Made by a program: the position numbers and the translations under genes. Shown piece after piece: positions 52,150-60,771 of a DNA stretch of 64,000 nt. How positions within the stretch are numbered: position 1 is the stretch's first letter; every line of letters starts with the position of its first letter. Source of the stretch: JALHSW01 sp963720675. Its GTDB lineage: Bacteria > Actinomycetota > Acidimicrobiia > IMCC26256 > PALSA-555. Location: positions 868,001-932,000 of the forward strand of contig CAVRGH010000010.1 in assembly GCA_963720675.1 (NCBI GenBank). The letters run 5' to 3'. The notes beneath the pieces were generated by a model that saw only the letters and a program-made list of their open reading frames with translations, made no database searches and was not told the origin of the DNA.

Positions 52150-54027
52150 TCACTCGGGCGGACCGATCACCACGACCCGGTCGCCGGCGTGAAACGTGAC
52201 GAGGTCGGCCTTCATCGGGTTGACGACCACCTCGACGTCGCGCTCGGCGGTCGGGGCAAGGCGATAGCCGAGCGCCACCTCGGACCGGGCGCGTGCAGCG
52301 GCCGTGATCCGCGCGAAGGACGCCGGAGCCCCCGGCGGCACGTACCACTCCGCCGGCTTCACGCCGATCGCCGACCCCTCGGCGTCGAAGAGATCCGTGA
52401 AGACCTCGTCGAGCTCGGGGTTCTCCGAGAGCTGCGACATCATGTAGCTCGACAGCGCATCGCTGACGATGAAGTCGTCCGCACCGGTCGCCTGCGCGAG
52501 CTCGACGTCACGCGAGTCGAGGATCTCGGCGACGACTCGGCCCAGTCCCCGTCCCGCGCCGATCGCGGACCGTTGCAGCAGGAGCATGGTCAGGAGCGTG
52601 CGAGCGTCACCCTCCGCGGGGGTCATGTCCCCGCGGTAGCCGAGCACGATCACGTGGTCGTAGGTGTGCTCGACGACCTGCGCCCCGAGACGCGCCATGT
52701 CGCTCTGTGCGGTCACGACCGTCGCGGTGAGCCGCTCGAGGCGGGGGACGTCCGACTCGTCCATCTCGACCAGGTCGCTATCGACGAGGACGTCGACGCA
52801 CGATCCCGGCGGCACGAACTCGTCGAGCTCGAGGAGGACGACGGGCCCGAGCGTGTTCCACCCGACCACGAGGATGCGCTGGGGCGTGAGATCCTTCTCG
52901 GGAGTGACCTGCACGTCGGGCGCGGGCTCGTCACGAAACCCGGTGAAGATGACGGTGTCGTCGTCCTCCGAGACCGCGATCACCGCGTCCCCGGCCGCGA
53001 AGCGCGTGTCCATCGGCGGGTTCACTCGGATCGTCCCGTCCCCGGCGCGGATCCCGATCACGGTCGACGTGTCGAACGCGAGGACCGATTCACCGAAGCT
53101 TCGCCCTTCGAGCTCGGGCGTCACCTGGAAGTAGATCTCGTCGCCTTCGAAGTCGAGGAGCTCCTGGCAGACCGCCGCGAGCCCCGATTGCCGGCACGCC
53201 TGGGCAGTGATGCGCGCGATCACGTCGGCAGCCCGGACGCAATGGACCCGTCCGCCACCGGCGTCCGTGAGCGCCGACGCGGTCTCGCCGTCGCTGATCT
53301 CGGCGATGACCGGGACGTCCGGATCCCCGGAGGTCACGAGCACCGCGAGGACCGCCTTGACGACCTCGGCGTCCCCGCCGTGATCTTCGACATCGCCGAG
53401 GACCACGACCGAGCGAGCGCCGGCAGCGTTCACGATCCGCAGGTCGTGGAGGCTCGCGGGTTCACCGGTCCGACAGACGATTCGCGTGCTCCCGGTCTTC
53501 CCGACCCGCGTGCGCAGCGCCTCCTCCATCTCGGTCTTCTCGACGTCGGCCATCACGACGATGCAGGCGTCGGACTGGTTCGCGTTCGCGACGCAGATCT
53601 CGGAGACGATCGTGAAGATCCGGGGCGACCACCCGACGATCAGGGTGTGATCCTGCTCGACGACGAAGCTGCGCCCGCGGCGCAGATCCTGGACCTTGGT
53701 GTCGATCGCTGCGGCGATGATGCCGATCAGCGCACTGGCCAGGAAGATGCCGCTGAGCGTGACGAGGAGCGCGACGATGCGCAGACCCCATCCGTTGTCG
53801 CCCCCCATCGTCCCCGGGTCGATCACGCGCAGCATGCTCTGCCAGAACGCCTCGATGAAGCCGACACCGCGGTCGTTGATGCGGACGCGGAAGAGGGCCA
53901 GCAACAGCGCGGCGAACACGATGATGAGCACGGTCATGCTGGCGAGCCAGACGATGATCGCCATCGGCCCGCGCGAGAACGCGTTGTCCATGCGGTACCG
54001 GAAGCGCTCCATGACGGACGCTCGCAT
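52150..54027 (-). CDS. CASTOR/POLLUX-type ion channel with RCK domains
   Basis: 625 residues. Two membrane helices (AIIVWLASMTVLIIVFAALLL and IVALLVTLSGIFLASALIGII) flank a pore segment with VIDPGTMGGDNGWG as probable filter. Two TrkA-N/RCK halves follow (LIVGWSPRIFTIVSEIC and ILVVGWNTLGPVVLLEL), each with a TrkA-C-like region. This layout matches plant CASTOR/POLLUX (DMI1) and their bacterial relatives, cation channels gated by ligands. A second Met at residue 6 is an alternative start. Upstream lies a small single-helix protein gene; the acyltransferase starts four bases after its stop. Confidence 0.85.
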   Translation of the reverse strand: MRASVMERFRYRMDNAFSRGPMAIIVWLASMTVLIIVFAALLLALFRVRINDRGVGFIEAFWQSMLRVIDPGTMGGDNGWGLRIVALLVTLSGIFLASALIGIIAAAIDTKVQDLRRGRSFVVEQDHTLIVGWSPRIFTIVSEICVANANQSDACIVVMADVEKTEMEEALRTRVGKTGSTRIVCRTGEPASLHDLRIVNAAGARSVVVLGDVEDHGGDAEVVKAVLAVLVTSGDPDVPVIAEISDGETASALTDAGGGRVHCVRAADVIARITAQACRQSGLAAVCQELLDFEGDEIYFQVTPELEGRSFGESVLAFDTSTVIGIRAGDGTIRVNPPMDTRFAAGDAVIAVSEDDDTVIFTGFRDEPAPDVQVTPEKDLTPQRILVVGWNTLGPVVLLELDEFVPPGSCVDVLVDSDLVEMDESDVPRLERLTATVVTAQSDMARLGAQVVEHTYDHVIVLGYRGDMTPAEGDARTLLTMLLLQRSAIGAGRGLGRVVAEILDSRDVELAQATGADDFIVSDALSSYMMSQLSENPELDEVFTDLFDAEGSAIGVKPAEWYVPPGAPASFARITAAARARSEVALGYRLAPTAERDVEVVVNPMKADLVTFHAGDRVVVIGPPE

Positions 54028-54111
54028 CGGTTCGACCGTGCGGCGGACCGACGAGGGCTGTGGTCCCCGGCTGCGCCATCCCGCGGAACGCCTGGGTCTG
54101 ACGGCCCTGCT

Positions 54112-54315
54112 TCACCGGGTTCCTCCCTGCCGGCGCGCGTCGATGCGCAGCCTCCGGAATACCACGACGATCAAGACCACCACCGCACTGACGGCCACCG
54201 CGACGAACGCGATGAGCACCGGGGGCCACGTCGGGTCGAGACGACCCTCACCCCGGGCGCTCCCTCCGGCGAACCGCGCTGCGGAGGGCGCGACGAGCGG
54301 GAGGGTGGCGAGCAC
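54112..54315 (-). CDS. Possible small single-helix membrane protein
   Basis: 67 residues from a GTG at 54315: a polar Ala/Gly start, one strong membrane helix (VLIAFVAVAVSAVVVLIVVV) and a basic tail (FRRLRIDARRQGG). The topology suggests a cytoplasmic tail by the positive-inside rule. It precedes the ion-channel gene by 84 bases on the same strand and could be an accessory subunit. No homologue is recognised and no ribosome site is clear, so it may be spurious. Confidence 0.4.
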   Translation of the reverse strand: MLATLPLVAPSAARFAGGSARGEGRLDPTWPPVLIAFVAVAVSAVVVLIVVVFRRLRIDARRQGGTR

Positions 54316-54389
54316 GTCGGGAGGCTACTGGTGACAGGATGGGCGCTCGCTGGAAGCATCGCCCGAGACGAGCAGGGGCAGGGGGGGCC

Positions 54390-54962
54390 ATGACGGCGAC
54401 GACCGTGGCGCAGCGGGACCGCCGGAACGTGAGGATCATCGGGGTCTTCCTCGCGGGCGCCGCCCTCTCGATCCTGCTCGGGGTCTATGCCGACACCCAC
54501 ACGCCGACGGGCGAGAAGCCCTACACGCTCTTCTTCTCCGACACGATCCAGCTGAAGGTCTGGTTCGCCACCGCTGCATTGTTGCTCGCCGTCGTGCAGA
54601 TCCTGCTGGCGATGCGGATCTACGGGAAGCTGCCCTGGCCCCGCACCGCACCGACGTGGCTCGGCGACGCCCACCGGCTCTGCGGCACCCTCGCGTTCCT
54701 CGTCACGATCCCGGTCGCGTACCAATGCCTCTGGGCGCTCGGGTTCCAGTCGACGCCCACCCGGGTCCTCGTCCACTCACTGGCCGGCTGTCTCTTCTAC
54801 GGCGCGTTCCTGGCCAAGGTCCTCGCGGTGCGCATCGAGGGCCTGCCCGGCTGGTCGCTGCCCGTGCTCGGCGGCCTCGTCTTCACCGCGCTCGTCGTCA
54901 TCTTCCTGACCAGCAGCGTCTGGTTCTTCACCGACCGGCCTCCGGGCATCCCCCTGTTCTGA
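54390..54962 (+). CDS. DUF6529 membrane protein, probable haem-binding
   Basis: 190 residues from the ATG at 54390, preceded by a G-rich stretch. Five hydrophobic helices. The landmark order IQLKVWFATAALLLAVVQ, HRLCGTLAFLVTIPVAYQC, LVHSLAGCLFYGAFLAKVL and TSSVWFF is that of the DUF6529 family of actinobacteria. The two conserved His residues, one in each of two central helices, could bind haem as in b-type cytochromes. The next gene encodes a membrane cytochrome c, 27 bases downstream, suggesting a small electron-transfer module. The biochemical role is inferred. Confidence 0.8.
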   Translation: MTATTVAQRDRRNVRIIGVFLAGAALSILLGVYADTHTPTGEKPYTLFFSDTIQLKVWFATAALLLAVVQILLAMRIYGKLPWPRTAPTWLGDAHRLCGTLAFLVTIPVAYQCLWALGFQSTPTRVLVHSLAGCLFYGAFLAKVLAVRIEGLPGWSLPVLGGLVFTALVVIFLTSSVWFFTDRPPGIPLF

Positions 54963-54989
54963 TGAGGCTGAACCGATGAGCGGGATCTG

Positions 54990-55337
54990 ATGACCTTCAA
55001 GCGCTTCGTCAGCTGGGTCGAGATCGTGGCAGTCGTGCTCGCGATGACCGCGGTCTTCCTGCTCTTCATCAACGAACCGCCGAGCGGCTCGTCCGGGGCC
55101 ACCTCGCCCGGCGCGTCGATCTTCGCGGCCAACTGCGCGTCGTGCCACGGCGCCGACGGCGGCGGCGGCATCGGACCGAAGCTCGCGGGCACCGTGACGA
55201 CGAAGTATCCGGACGTCGACGACGAGATCGCGGTCGTCACCGACGGGCGGGACGGCATGCCGTCGTTCGGCGGCGACCTGTCCGACCAGCAGATCCAGCA
55301 AGTCGTCGACTTCACCCGAACCGAGCTCGGAGGCTGA
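54990..55337 (+). CDS. Membrane-anchored cytochrome c
   Basis: 115 residues: one N-terminal membrane helix (SWVEIVAVVLAMTAVFLLFI), a short Ser/Gly linker and a single haem c domain. The haem motif is CASCH and the sixth ligand is probably the Met of GRDGMPSFGG. ADGGGGIGPKLAG is the usual turn after the haem motif. It is a class I cytochrome on the outside of the membrane. With the DUF6529 protein it may pass electrons from a quinol to an oxidase or reductase; no oxidase subunit is in the window. Confidence 0.9.
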   Translation: MTFKRFVSWVEIVAVVLAMTAVFLLFINEPPSGSSGATSPGASIFAANCASCHGADGGGGIGPKLAGTVTTKYPDVDDEIAVVTDGRDGMPSFGGDLSDQQIQQVVDFTRTELGG

Positions 55338-55341
55338 CCGC

Positions 55342-56394
55342 GTGGCCGGCATCGCACCCGTTCGGATCGGCGTGCTCAACGACTACCCCTCGCCCGACGG
55401 TGGCGTGGCGAACGAGACCGCGCTGCGGCTCGGGTTCGACGACGTGCGGGCGAGCGGGCGACTCGACCGCGAGATCGAGCTGCTCCAGTGCGACGTCGCC
55501 GGGCTGCCGACCGGCAGTGAGCACGACGTCGAGGTCGGCTTCCGCTCGCTCGCGGACGCCGGCTGCCTGCTGGTCGTCGGTCCCGCGATCAGCGACAACG
55601 GCCTCATCGTGCGGCCGCTCGGCGACGCCGTCGAGCTGTCGACCATCAACTACACGGGTGGCGAGCAGACGCGGAGCGTTTGGGCCTTCCAGTACCAGGT
55701 CGGCTCCCTCGACGAGGAGCCCGCGGTCCTCGCGGCCCGACTCCACGCGCGCGGGTTGCATCGTCCGGTCGTCGTGCACGATCGCTCACCCATCGGCCGC
55801 CGATACGCCGACTGCTTCGACGACGCCGCCGGGCCCCTCGGACTCGAGATCGTCGGACGCGCCACCATCTCGCCCGTCGCCGAGGACGTGACCGACGCGC
55901 TCGGTCGACTGCGACCGGCGGAGCCCGACTCGCTCGTGTACCTCGGACTCGGGATGACCTCGGGCCCGACTGCGACCGGGCTCGCAACCCTCGGCTGGGA
56001 CGTCCCGGTGGTCGCGAACTCCGCGCTCATGTTCGGGTACGTCCGAACCGACTGGCGGGACGGCTGGCGGGGCTGGGAGTACCTCGACGGGATCGCGGAT
56101 GACAACACGATGCGTCAACGCCTCGCGACACTCGACGCGCCGACCGCGGCAGGACCGGTCGGGTGCGCGATGTTCGACATCGGCCGCCTCATCGCCGAGG
56201 CGATCGCACGCACCGAGCACCTGACCCGAGCCGGGCTCCGCGACGCGCTCGAGCGGATCAAGCTCCTCCCGGCCACGTGCGGGGTCGAGGGGACCACCAT
56301 GGGCTTCGGCCACTACGACCACGCCGCGCTCACCGGCCGGTACCTCGTGCTGCGGGAGTGGAAGGACGGCGTCACGGTCCAGGTGGCGACGTAG
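55342..56394 (+). CDS. Liv/AmiC-type ligand-binding protein without signal peptide
   Basis: 350 residues from the GTG at 55342, only four bases after the cytochrome c stop. It begins directly with the first strand (APVRIGVLNDYPSPDG) of the family 6 binding fold and has GCLLVVGPAISDNGLIV and HDRSPIGRRYADCFDDAAG, but no hydrophobic export signal. So it is either cytoplasmic, like the regulator AmiC, or misstarted; upstream frame is blocked by the cytochrome gene. A cytoplasmic ligand sensor is the more likely reading. No transporter gene adjoins. Confidence 0.8.
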   Translation: MAGIAPVRIGVLNDYPSPDGGVANETALRLGFDDVRASGRLDREIELLQCDVAGLPTGSEHDVEVGFRSLADAGCLLVVGPAISDNGLIVRPLGDAVELSTINYTGGEQTRSVWAFQYQVGSLDEEPAVLAARLHARGLHRPVVVHDRSPIGRRYADCFDDAAGPLGLEIVGRATISPVAEDVTDALGRLRPAEPDSLVYLGLGMTSGPTATGLATLGWDVPVVANSALMFGYVRTDWRDGWRGWEYLDGIADDNTMRQRLATLDAPTAAGPVGCAMFDIGRLIAEAIARTEHLTRAGLRDALERIKLLPATCGVEGTTMGFGHYDHAALTGRYLVLREWKDGVTVQVAT

Positions 56395-56415
56395 GCGTCG
56401 CACGCCCCCGGTCGA

Positions 56416-56435
56416 ACCACGGAGCTCGTCGTGGT
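56416..56435. terminator. Hairpin between convergent genes
   Basis: ACCACG, eight bases, CGTGGT form a 6-bp stem in the 40-base gap between the binding-protein gene and the convergent secreted-protein gene. It could serve as a weak two-way terminator. Confidence 0.35.
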
Positions 56436-57233
56436 CAGAGCGTGGCGAGCCGGCCGGCGAGATCCGTGGCGAGGTAGGCCGCCCGGTCGCGAGTCCACGG
56501 CTGCGTCGACTCGACGTCGTAGGTCTTCGGCAGCCGCACTCCCTTCGGAACCGCCGCGTGCAAGCCCGCGCCTTCGACCGTGAGCACGCTCCGGACGGCG
56601 TGATCGGCGAATGCGAGCACGCCGACCCTGCCAAGGCTGACACCCTCCGCCTGCGCCTTGCTCATGATCTGTTCCGCGACACCGGCCGTGCTGAGATAGA
56701 CGACCTTGCCGTCGGCCCCCACGACGGGATCGATGGAGGTCACGTCCGGCACACCGTCGGCCTGGAGCAGCCCGGCGATCTCGGTCTGGGCGAAGACCGG
56801 CACGTGGTGCTTCGCCACGAAGCGCTTCGTCGCCCTCGCGAGAGCCTCGTTCGCCGGCCCGGGCTCCGTCGACCCGTCCGCGCCGCCCCGGTTGCCGAAG
56901 GCGAATACGGCGAGGCTGTCGATGGTGCCCGTCGGTACGCGTCTCGGTCGGTACGCCAGGAACGGTGAGGTACCGACCTCCGCGAGCGGTACGCGAGCCT
57001 CGAGCTGCGCCAGCGTCTCGGAGGACAGTCCGGCGATGACCGTCCGGGCGAGCGCGGGGTCGCGGTACTCCTTCGCCAGACGCGCGGCGAGTGCGCTGCC
57101 GTAGTCCGCCGGTGTCGTCGTCGTGGTGCTCTCCCCCGCCGCGGGCGGGCGCGATCCCAGCCGCCGCGGGCACGAGTGCGGCGACGACCACCACCACTAC
57201 CACCACCAGGCGTCGTGTCGTCAGCGGCCCCAC
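56435..57233 (-). CDS. Secreted protein of unknown function, frame broken once
   Basis: About 265 residues from the GTG at 57233. Signal peptide: basic start, a long Val run (RRLVVVVVVVVAALVPAAAG) and an Ala-rich end. The second frame carries the mature part: STTTTTPADYGSALAARLAK, RTVIAGLSSETLAQLEARV, IDSLAVFAFGNRGG, HHVPVFAQTEIAGLLQADG and SLGRVGVLAFADHAVRSVL. The frames join at the C run 57133-57137, which has one base too many. Alternating strands and helices suggest an alpha/beta fold, but I recognise no family. It is convergent with the cytosolic binding protein and divergent from potA. Confidence 0.65.
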
Positions 57234-57422
57234 GCGGCGAAGGTAGCAGCGACCCCCGCCGGCTCGGGAGGAGCCTTCACCACGCAATCCGTCGCCAATG
57301 CCCCCGTTCGCTGCGATTCGCGCACCGAGACGGCGCCACGACCTGCGTGTATCGTGCCGCAACCATCGCCCGTCAGCGACGACGGCCGGATGAGGCAATC
57401 AGGTGAGGCAGGGGGACCCCAC

Positions 57423-58550
57423 GTGAACGCACCTGCATCGCTCAGGGACGCAGACGCCCGGGTGGGCGCCGACGTCGCCGTCCGGCTCCAGCGGGTGTCC
57501 AAGCGCTTCGGGAGCGTCGTCGCCGTCGACGGGGTCGACCTCGAGGTCCGTGACGGCGAGTTCCTCACGATGCTCGGGCCCTCGGGGTCGGGCAAGACCA
57601 CCATGCTCCGGATGATCGCCGGCTTCGAGCGCCCGACCTCGGGCCGCATCGTGCTGCATGACGAGGACGTCACCGACTGGCCACCGTTCGACCGCGACGT
57701 GAACACGGTGTTCCAGGACTATGCGCTGTTCCCGCACATGACGGTCGCGAAGAACATCGAGTACGGCCTGCGCGTCAAGAAGGTGCCCCGTGCGGAGCGC
57801 AAGGAGCGCGTCGCCGAAGCGCTCGATGTCGTACGTCTCTCCGGTTTCGAGAACCGCAAGCCGAGCCAGCTGTCCGGCGGGCAACGACAACGCGTCGCAC
57901 TCGCACGCGCATTGGTCAACCGCCCGCGTGTCCTCCTCCTCGACGAGCCGCTCGCCGCGCTCGACCGAAAGCTCCGCGAGGAGATGCAGGTCGAGCTCAA
58001 GCACATCCAGGAACGCGTCGGTATCACGTTCGTCCTCGTGACCCATGACCAGGGCGAGGCGCTCACGATGAGCGACCGCATCGCAGTGTTCAACAACGGT
58101 CGCGTCGAGCAGATCGCATCCCCGGCCGAGATCTACGAGGCCCCCTCGACACCGTTCGTCGCCGACTTCGTCGGCACCTCCAACCTCCTCTCGGGCATCG
58201 CAGCCACGGCGCTGCTCGGTGATGGCGCGCCCGTGACGGTGCGCCCGGAGAAGATCCGGCTCGGCGACGCGGGCGAGGCCGCGGGTGACGGGGAGATCGC
58301 GGCGCCGGGCACCATCACCGACGTCCTCTATCTCGGCTCCGACACCCGCTACCGCGTCGCCATCGACGCGGGCGCCGAGCTGATCGTCGATCGCCAGAAC
58401 CTCACCGTGACGTCGACCGACGCGCTGACGGCGCGCGGTCGCCCGGTGGTGCTGATCTTCCGCCGCGAGCACGTGCGCCCGGTGGAGACGACCGACCACG
58501 CAGCAACCGAACCGACCGAACCAATCTCTGACAAGGGAGACAAACCATGA
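57423..58550 (+). CDS. potA: Polyamine-type ABC importer ATPase
   Basis: 375 residues from the GTG at 57423, preceded by AGGGGGA. Walker A is LGPSGSGKTT, the Q-loop VFQDYALFPHMTVAKNIEYG, signature LSGGQRQRV, Walker B VLLLDEPLAALD and switch VTHDQGEALTMSD. A C-terminal TOBE domain (VTVRPEKIRLG, VLYLGSDTRYRV) marks the MalK/PotA branch, and the permeases downstream support spermidine/putrescine-type import. A TATCGT box at 57350-57355 may be the -10. The stop overlaps the potD start as ATGA. Confidence 0.93.
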   Translation: MNAPASLRDADARVGADVAVRLQRVSKRFGSVVAVDGVDLEVRDGEFLTMLGPSGSGKTTMLRMIAGFERPTSGRIVLHDEDVTDWPPFDRDVNTVFQDYALFPHMTVAKNIEYGLRVKKVPRAERKERVAEALDVVRLSGFENRKPSQLSGGQRQRVALARALVNRPRVLLLDEPLAALDRKLREEMQVELKHIQERVGITFVLVTHDQGEALTMSDRIAVFNNGRVEQIASPAEIYEAPSTPFVADFVGTSNLLSGIAATALLGDGAPVTVRPEKIRLGDAGEAAGDGEIAAPGTITDVLYLGSDTRYRVAIDAGAELIVDRQNLTVTSTDALTARGRPVVLIFRREHVRPVETTDHAATEPTEPISDKGDKP

Positions 58551-59746
58551 AGAAGCAGGTGTGGGCCGCGCTCGGCCTCGCCGTCGTGCTGGCGGTCGTG
58601 ACCGTCGGTCCGGCGGGAGCCAGCGTCGCCTCGCAGGGGAAGAACGAGGGGAAGGTGAGCATCCTCGCCTGGCCCGGCTACGCGGAGAACGGGTCCACCG
58701 ACTCGGCGTACGACTGGGTCACCCCGTTCGAGGACAAGACCGGCTGCAAGGCGTCCGTCAAGACCTTCAGCACGTCGGACGAGGCGTTCCAGCTGTTCCA
58801 GACCGGTCAGTACGACGTCGGCTCGTTCTCGGGCGACTCGGCGCTGCGCAGCATCGTCAACGGCGATGCGGCCCCGATCAACCTCAAGAAGGTCTCGACG
58901 TACGCGGACCTGGCCGAGTTCATGAAGGACCAGGCCTGGAACAGCTACAAGGGCAAGACGTACGGCGTGCCCCACGGCTGGGGCGGCAACCTCCTCATGT
59001 GGAACGTCGACGACGTGACGCCGACGCCGACGTCTGGAGCGTCGTGTTCGACAAGAACACGCCGTACAGCGGGAAGGTCACGGCACCCGACAACCCGATC
59101 TACATCGCGGACGCCGCGCTCTACCTGTCGAAGACTCAACCCGACCTCGGGATCACGAACCCCTACGCGCTGGACAAGAAGCAGTTCAACGCCGCGGTGA
59201 AGCTGCTGAAGCAGCAGAAGGCCAACGTCGGCGAGTACTGGGACTCCGACGACCAAGGAGCAGGAGGCGTTCACCAAGGCGAGCAGCGTGGTCGGCGCGA
59301 CCTGGGAGTACCAGGCCAACCTCGTGCGAGCCGACGCCGAGGCTCCGCCGATCGAGACGGCGATCCCGTCCGAAGGCGCCACCGGGTGGTCCGACAACTG
59401 GTTCGTCCACGCCGACGCCAAGCACCCGAACTGTGCGTACGCGTGGATCAACTGGATCACCTCACCTGAGGTGCAGGCACAGGTCGCCGAGTACTTCGGG
59501 GAGGCGCCCGCGAACCTGCAGGCGTGCTCGCTGACGTCGAACGGCGGCACCGAGCTCGGTGTCCCGATCACGGACACCTCGGTCCCCAGCAACTGCGAGA
59601 CGTACCACGCCGAGGACCCGGCGTTCTACGACCAGCTCGCGTACTGGACCACCCCGACGACCAAGTGCCTCGACGGGCGCACGGGCGTCAAGTGCGTCGC
59701 GTACAAGGACTGGCTGTCGGCCTGGGACGAGATCAAGGCCAGCTGA
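58547..59746 (+). CDS. potD: Polyamine-type binding protein, frame broken twice
   Basis: About 399 residues, signal peptide WAALGLAVVLAVVTVGPAGA. The PotD-like fold is seen as VSILAWPGYAENG, TFSTSDEAFQLFQTGQYDV and PHGWGGNLLMWNVDD in frame one; DVWSVVFDKNTPYSGKVT, LKQQKANVGEYWD in frame two; TKASSVVGATWEYQANLV and CAYAWINWITSPEVQAQVAE in frame three. The first change is near 59022-59035 (one base lost in a GACGCC repeat), the second near 59248-59252 (one base gained). Corrected, it is a full-length protein between potA and potB. Tight ATGA overlap with potA. Confidence 0.87.
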
Positions 59747-59783
59747 CGGACCGGCGTCGTCACCGCACGGGTGACGCGCTGAC

Positions 59784-59816
59784 GGTGGGTGGACCGGGTG
59801 AGCCGGTCCACCCACC
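59784..59816 (+). terminator. Perfect 14-bp hairpin between potD and potB
   Basis: GGTGGGTGGACCGG, five bases and its exact complement. It is inside the operon, so it most likely protects the potA-potD message or attenuates readthrough, keeping binding protein in excess over the permeases. Confidence 0.65.
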
Positions 59817-59828
59817 TCCGTCATCACC

Positions 59829-60767
59829 ATGACCGCCGCCGTCGACACGCCGACGCCACCGTCGCCCGCACCCGACGGTCGGAGTGACAGCCCTCCCCCT
59901 GCGGGCCCGCGCCGTCGCGCGGCCCGGTACCTCGCACGCCATCCGCGGTTCCGCCTCGGCCTCACCCTCGGCGCACCGCTCACGTGGCTGCTCGTCATCT
60001 ACATCGGCGCGCTCGTCGCGCTGCTCGTCACGTCACTGTTCTCCCTGGTCGACGATCCGACCGGCCTGCTGACGCGCCTCAACACGAGTCTGACCCTCGA
60101 GAACTACGAGAAGATCTGGAACACCACGGTCTACCGGGAGGTCGCGTGGCAGACGTTCGTCGCCGCGGTCACCGTCACCGTCATCGACGCGCTGCTCGCG
60201 ATCCCGATCGCGTTCTACATGGCAAAGGTCGCGTCGCCGTGGGCAAAGCGCGCGCTGGTCGTCGCGGTCACCATGCCGCTCTGGGCCGGGTACCTGGTCA
60301 AGGGCTACGCGTGGCGGGCGATCCTCGATCCCGGCGGCGGGGTGCTCAAGGAGGTCTTCGGTGCGACCCCCGGCTTCGGCGGGACGAGCGCCATCATCGT
60401 CCTCTGCTACCTGTGGTTCCCGTACATGGTGATCCCGTTGTTCGCAGGGCTCGAGCGGTTGCCCGACTCGCTGCTGGAGGCCTCCACCGACCTCGGCGCG
60501 AAGGCGGGCCGCACGTTCCGGAGCGTCGTGATGCCACAGATGCTCCCGGCCCTGGCCGCGGGTTCGATCTTCACGTTCTCGCTCACGCTCGGCGACTTCT
60601 ACATGAACCGCATCGTGGGCGGCACGAACGAGTACATCGGGAACATCGTGTACCGGAACTTCTCGGCCGACCTGCCGTTCGCCGCGGCGTACGCGATGGT
60701 GCCGGTGCTCATCATGGTCGCCTATCTCCTGATGGTCCGGCGCACGGGCGCGCTCGAGGAGCTCTGA
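59829..60767 (+). CDS. potB: Polyamine-type ABC importer permease
   Basis: 312 residues; a long Pro-rich cytoplasmic start, then six membrane helices. The ATPase-contact EAA loop is LLEASTDLGAKAGRTFRSVV. LVKGYAWRAILDPGGG and SLTLGDFYMNRIVGG are typical PotB/PotH sites. The stop is four bases from the potC start. Forms the channel with PotC. Confidence 0.92.
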   Translation: MTAAVDTPTPPSPAPDGRSDSPPPAGPRRRAARYLARHPRFRLGLTLGAPLTWLLVIYIGALVALLVTSLFSLVDDPTGLLTRLNTSLTLENYEKIWNTTVYREVAWQTFVAAVTVTVIDALLAIPIAFYMAKVASPWAKRALVVAVTMPLWAGYLVKGYAWRAILDPGGGVLKEVFGATPGFGGTSAIIVLCYLWFPYMVIPLFAGLERLPDSLLEASTDLGAKAGRTFRSVVMPQMLPALAAGSIFTFSLTLGDFYMNRIVGGTNEYIGNIVYRNFSADLPFAAAYAMVPVLIMVAYLLMVRRTGALEEL

Positions 60768-60771
60768 GGCC

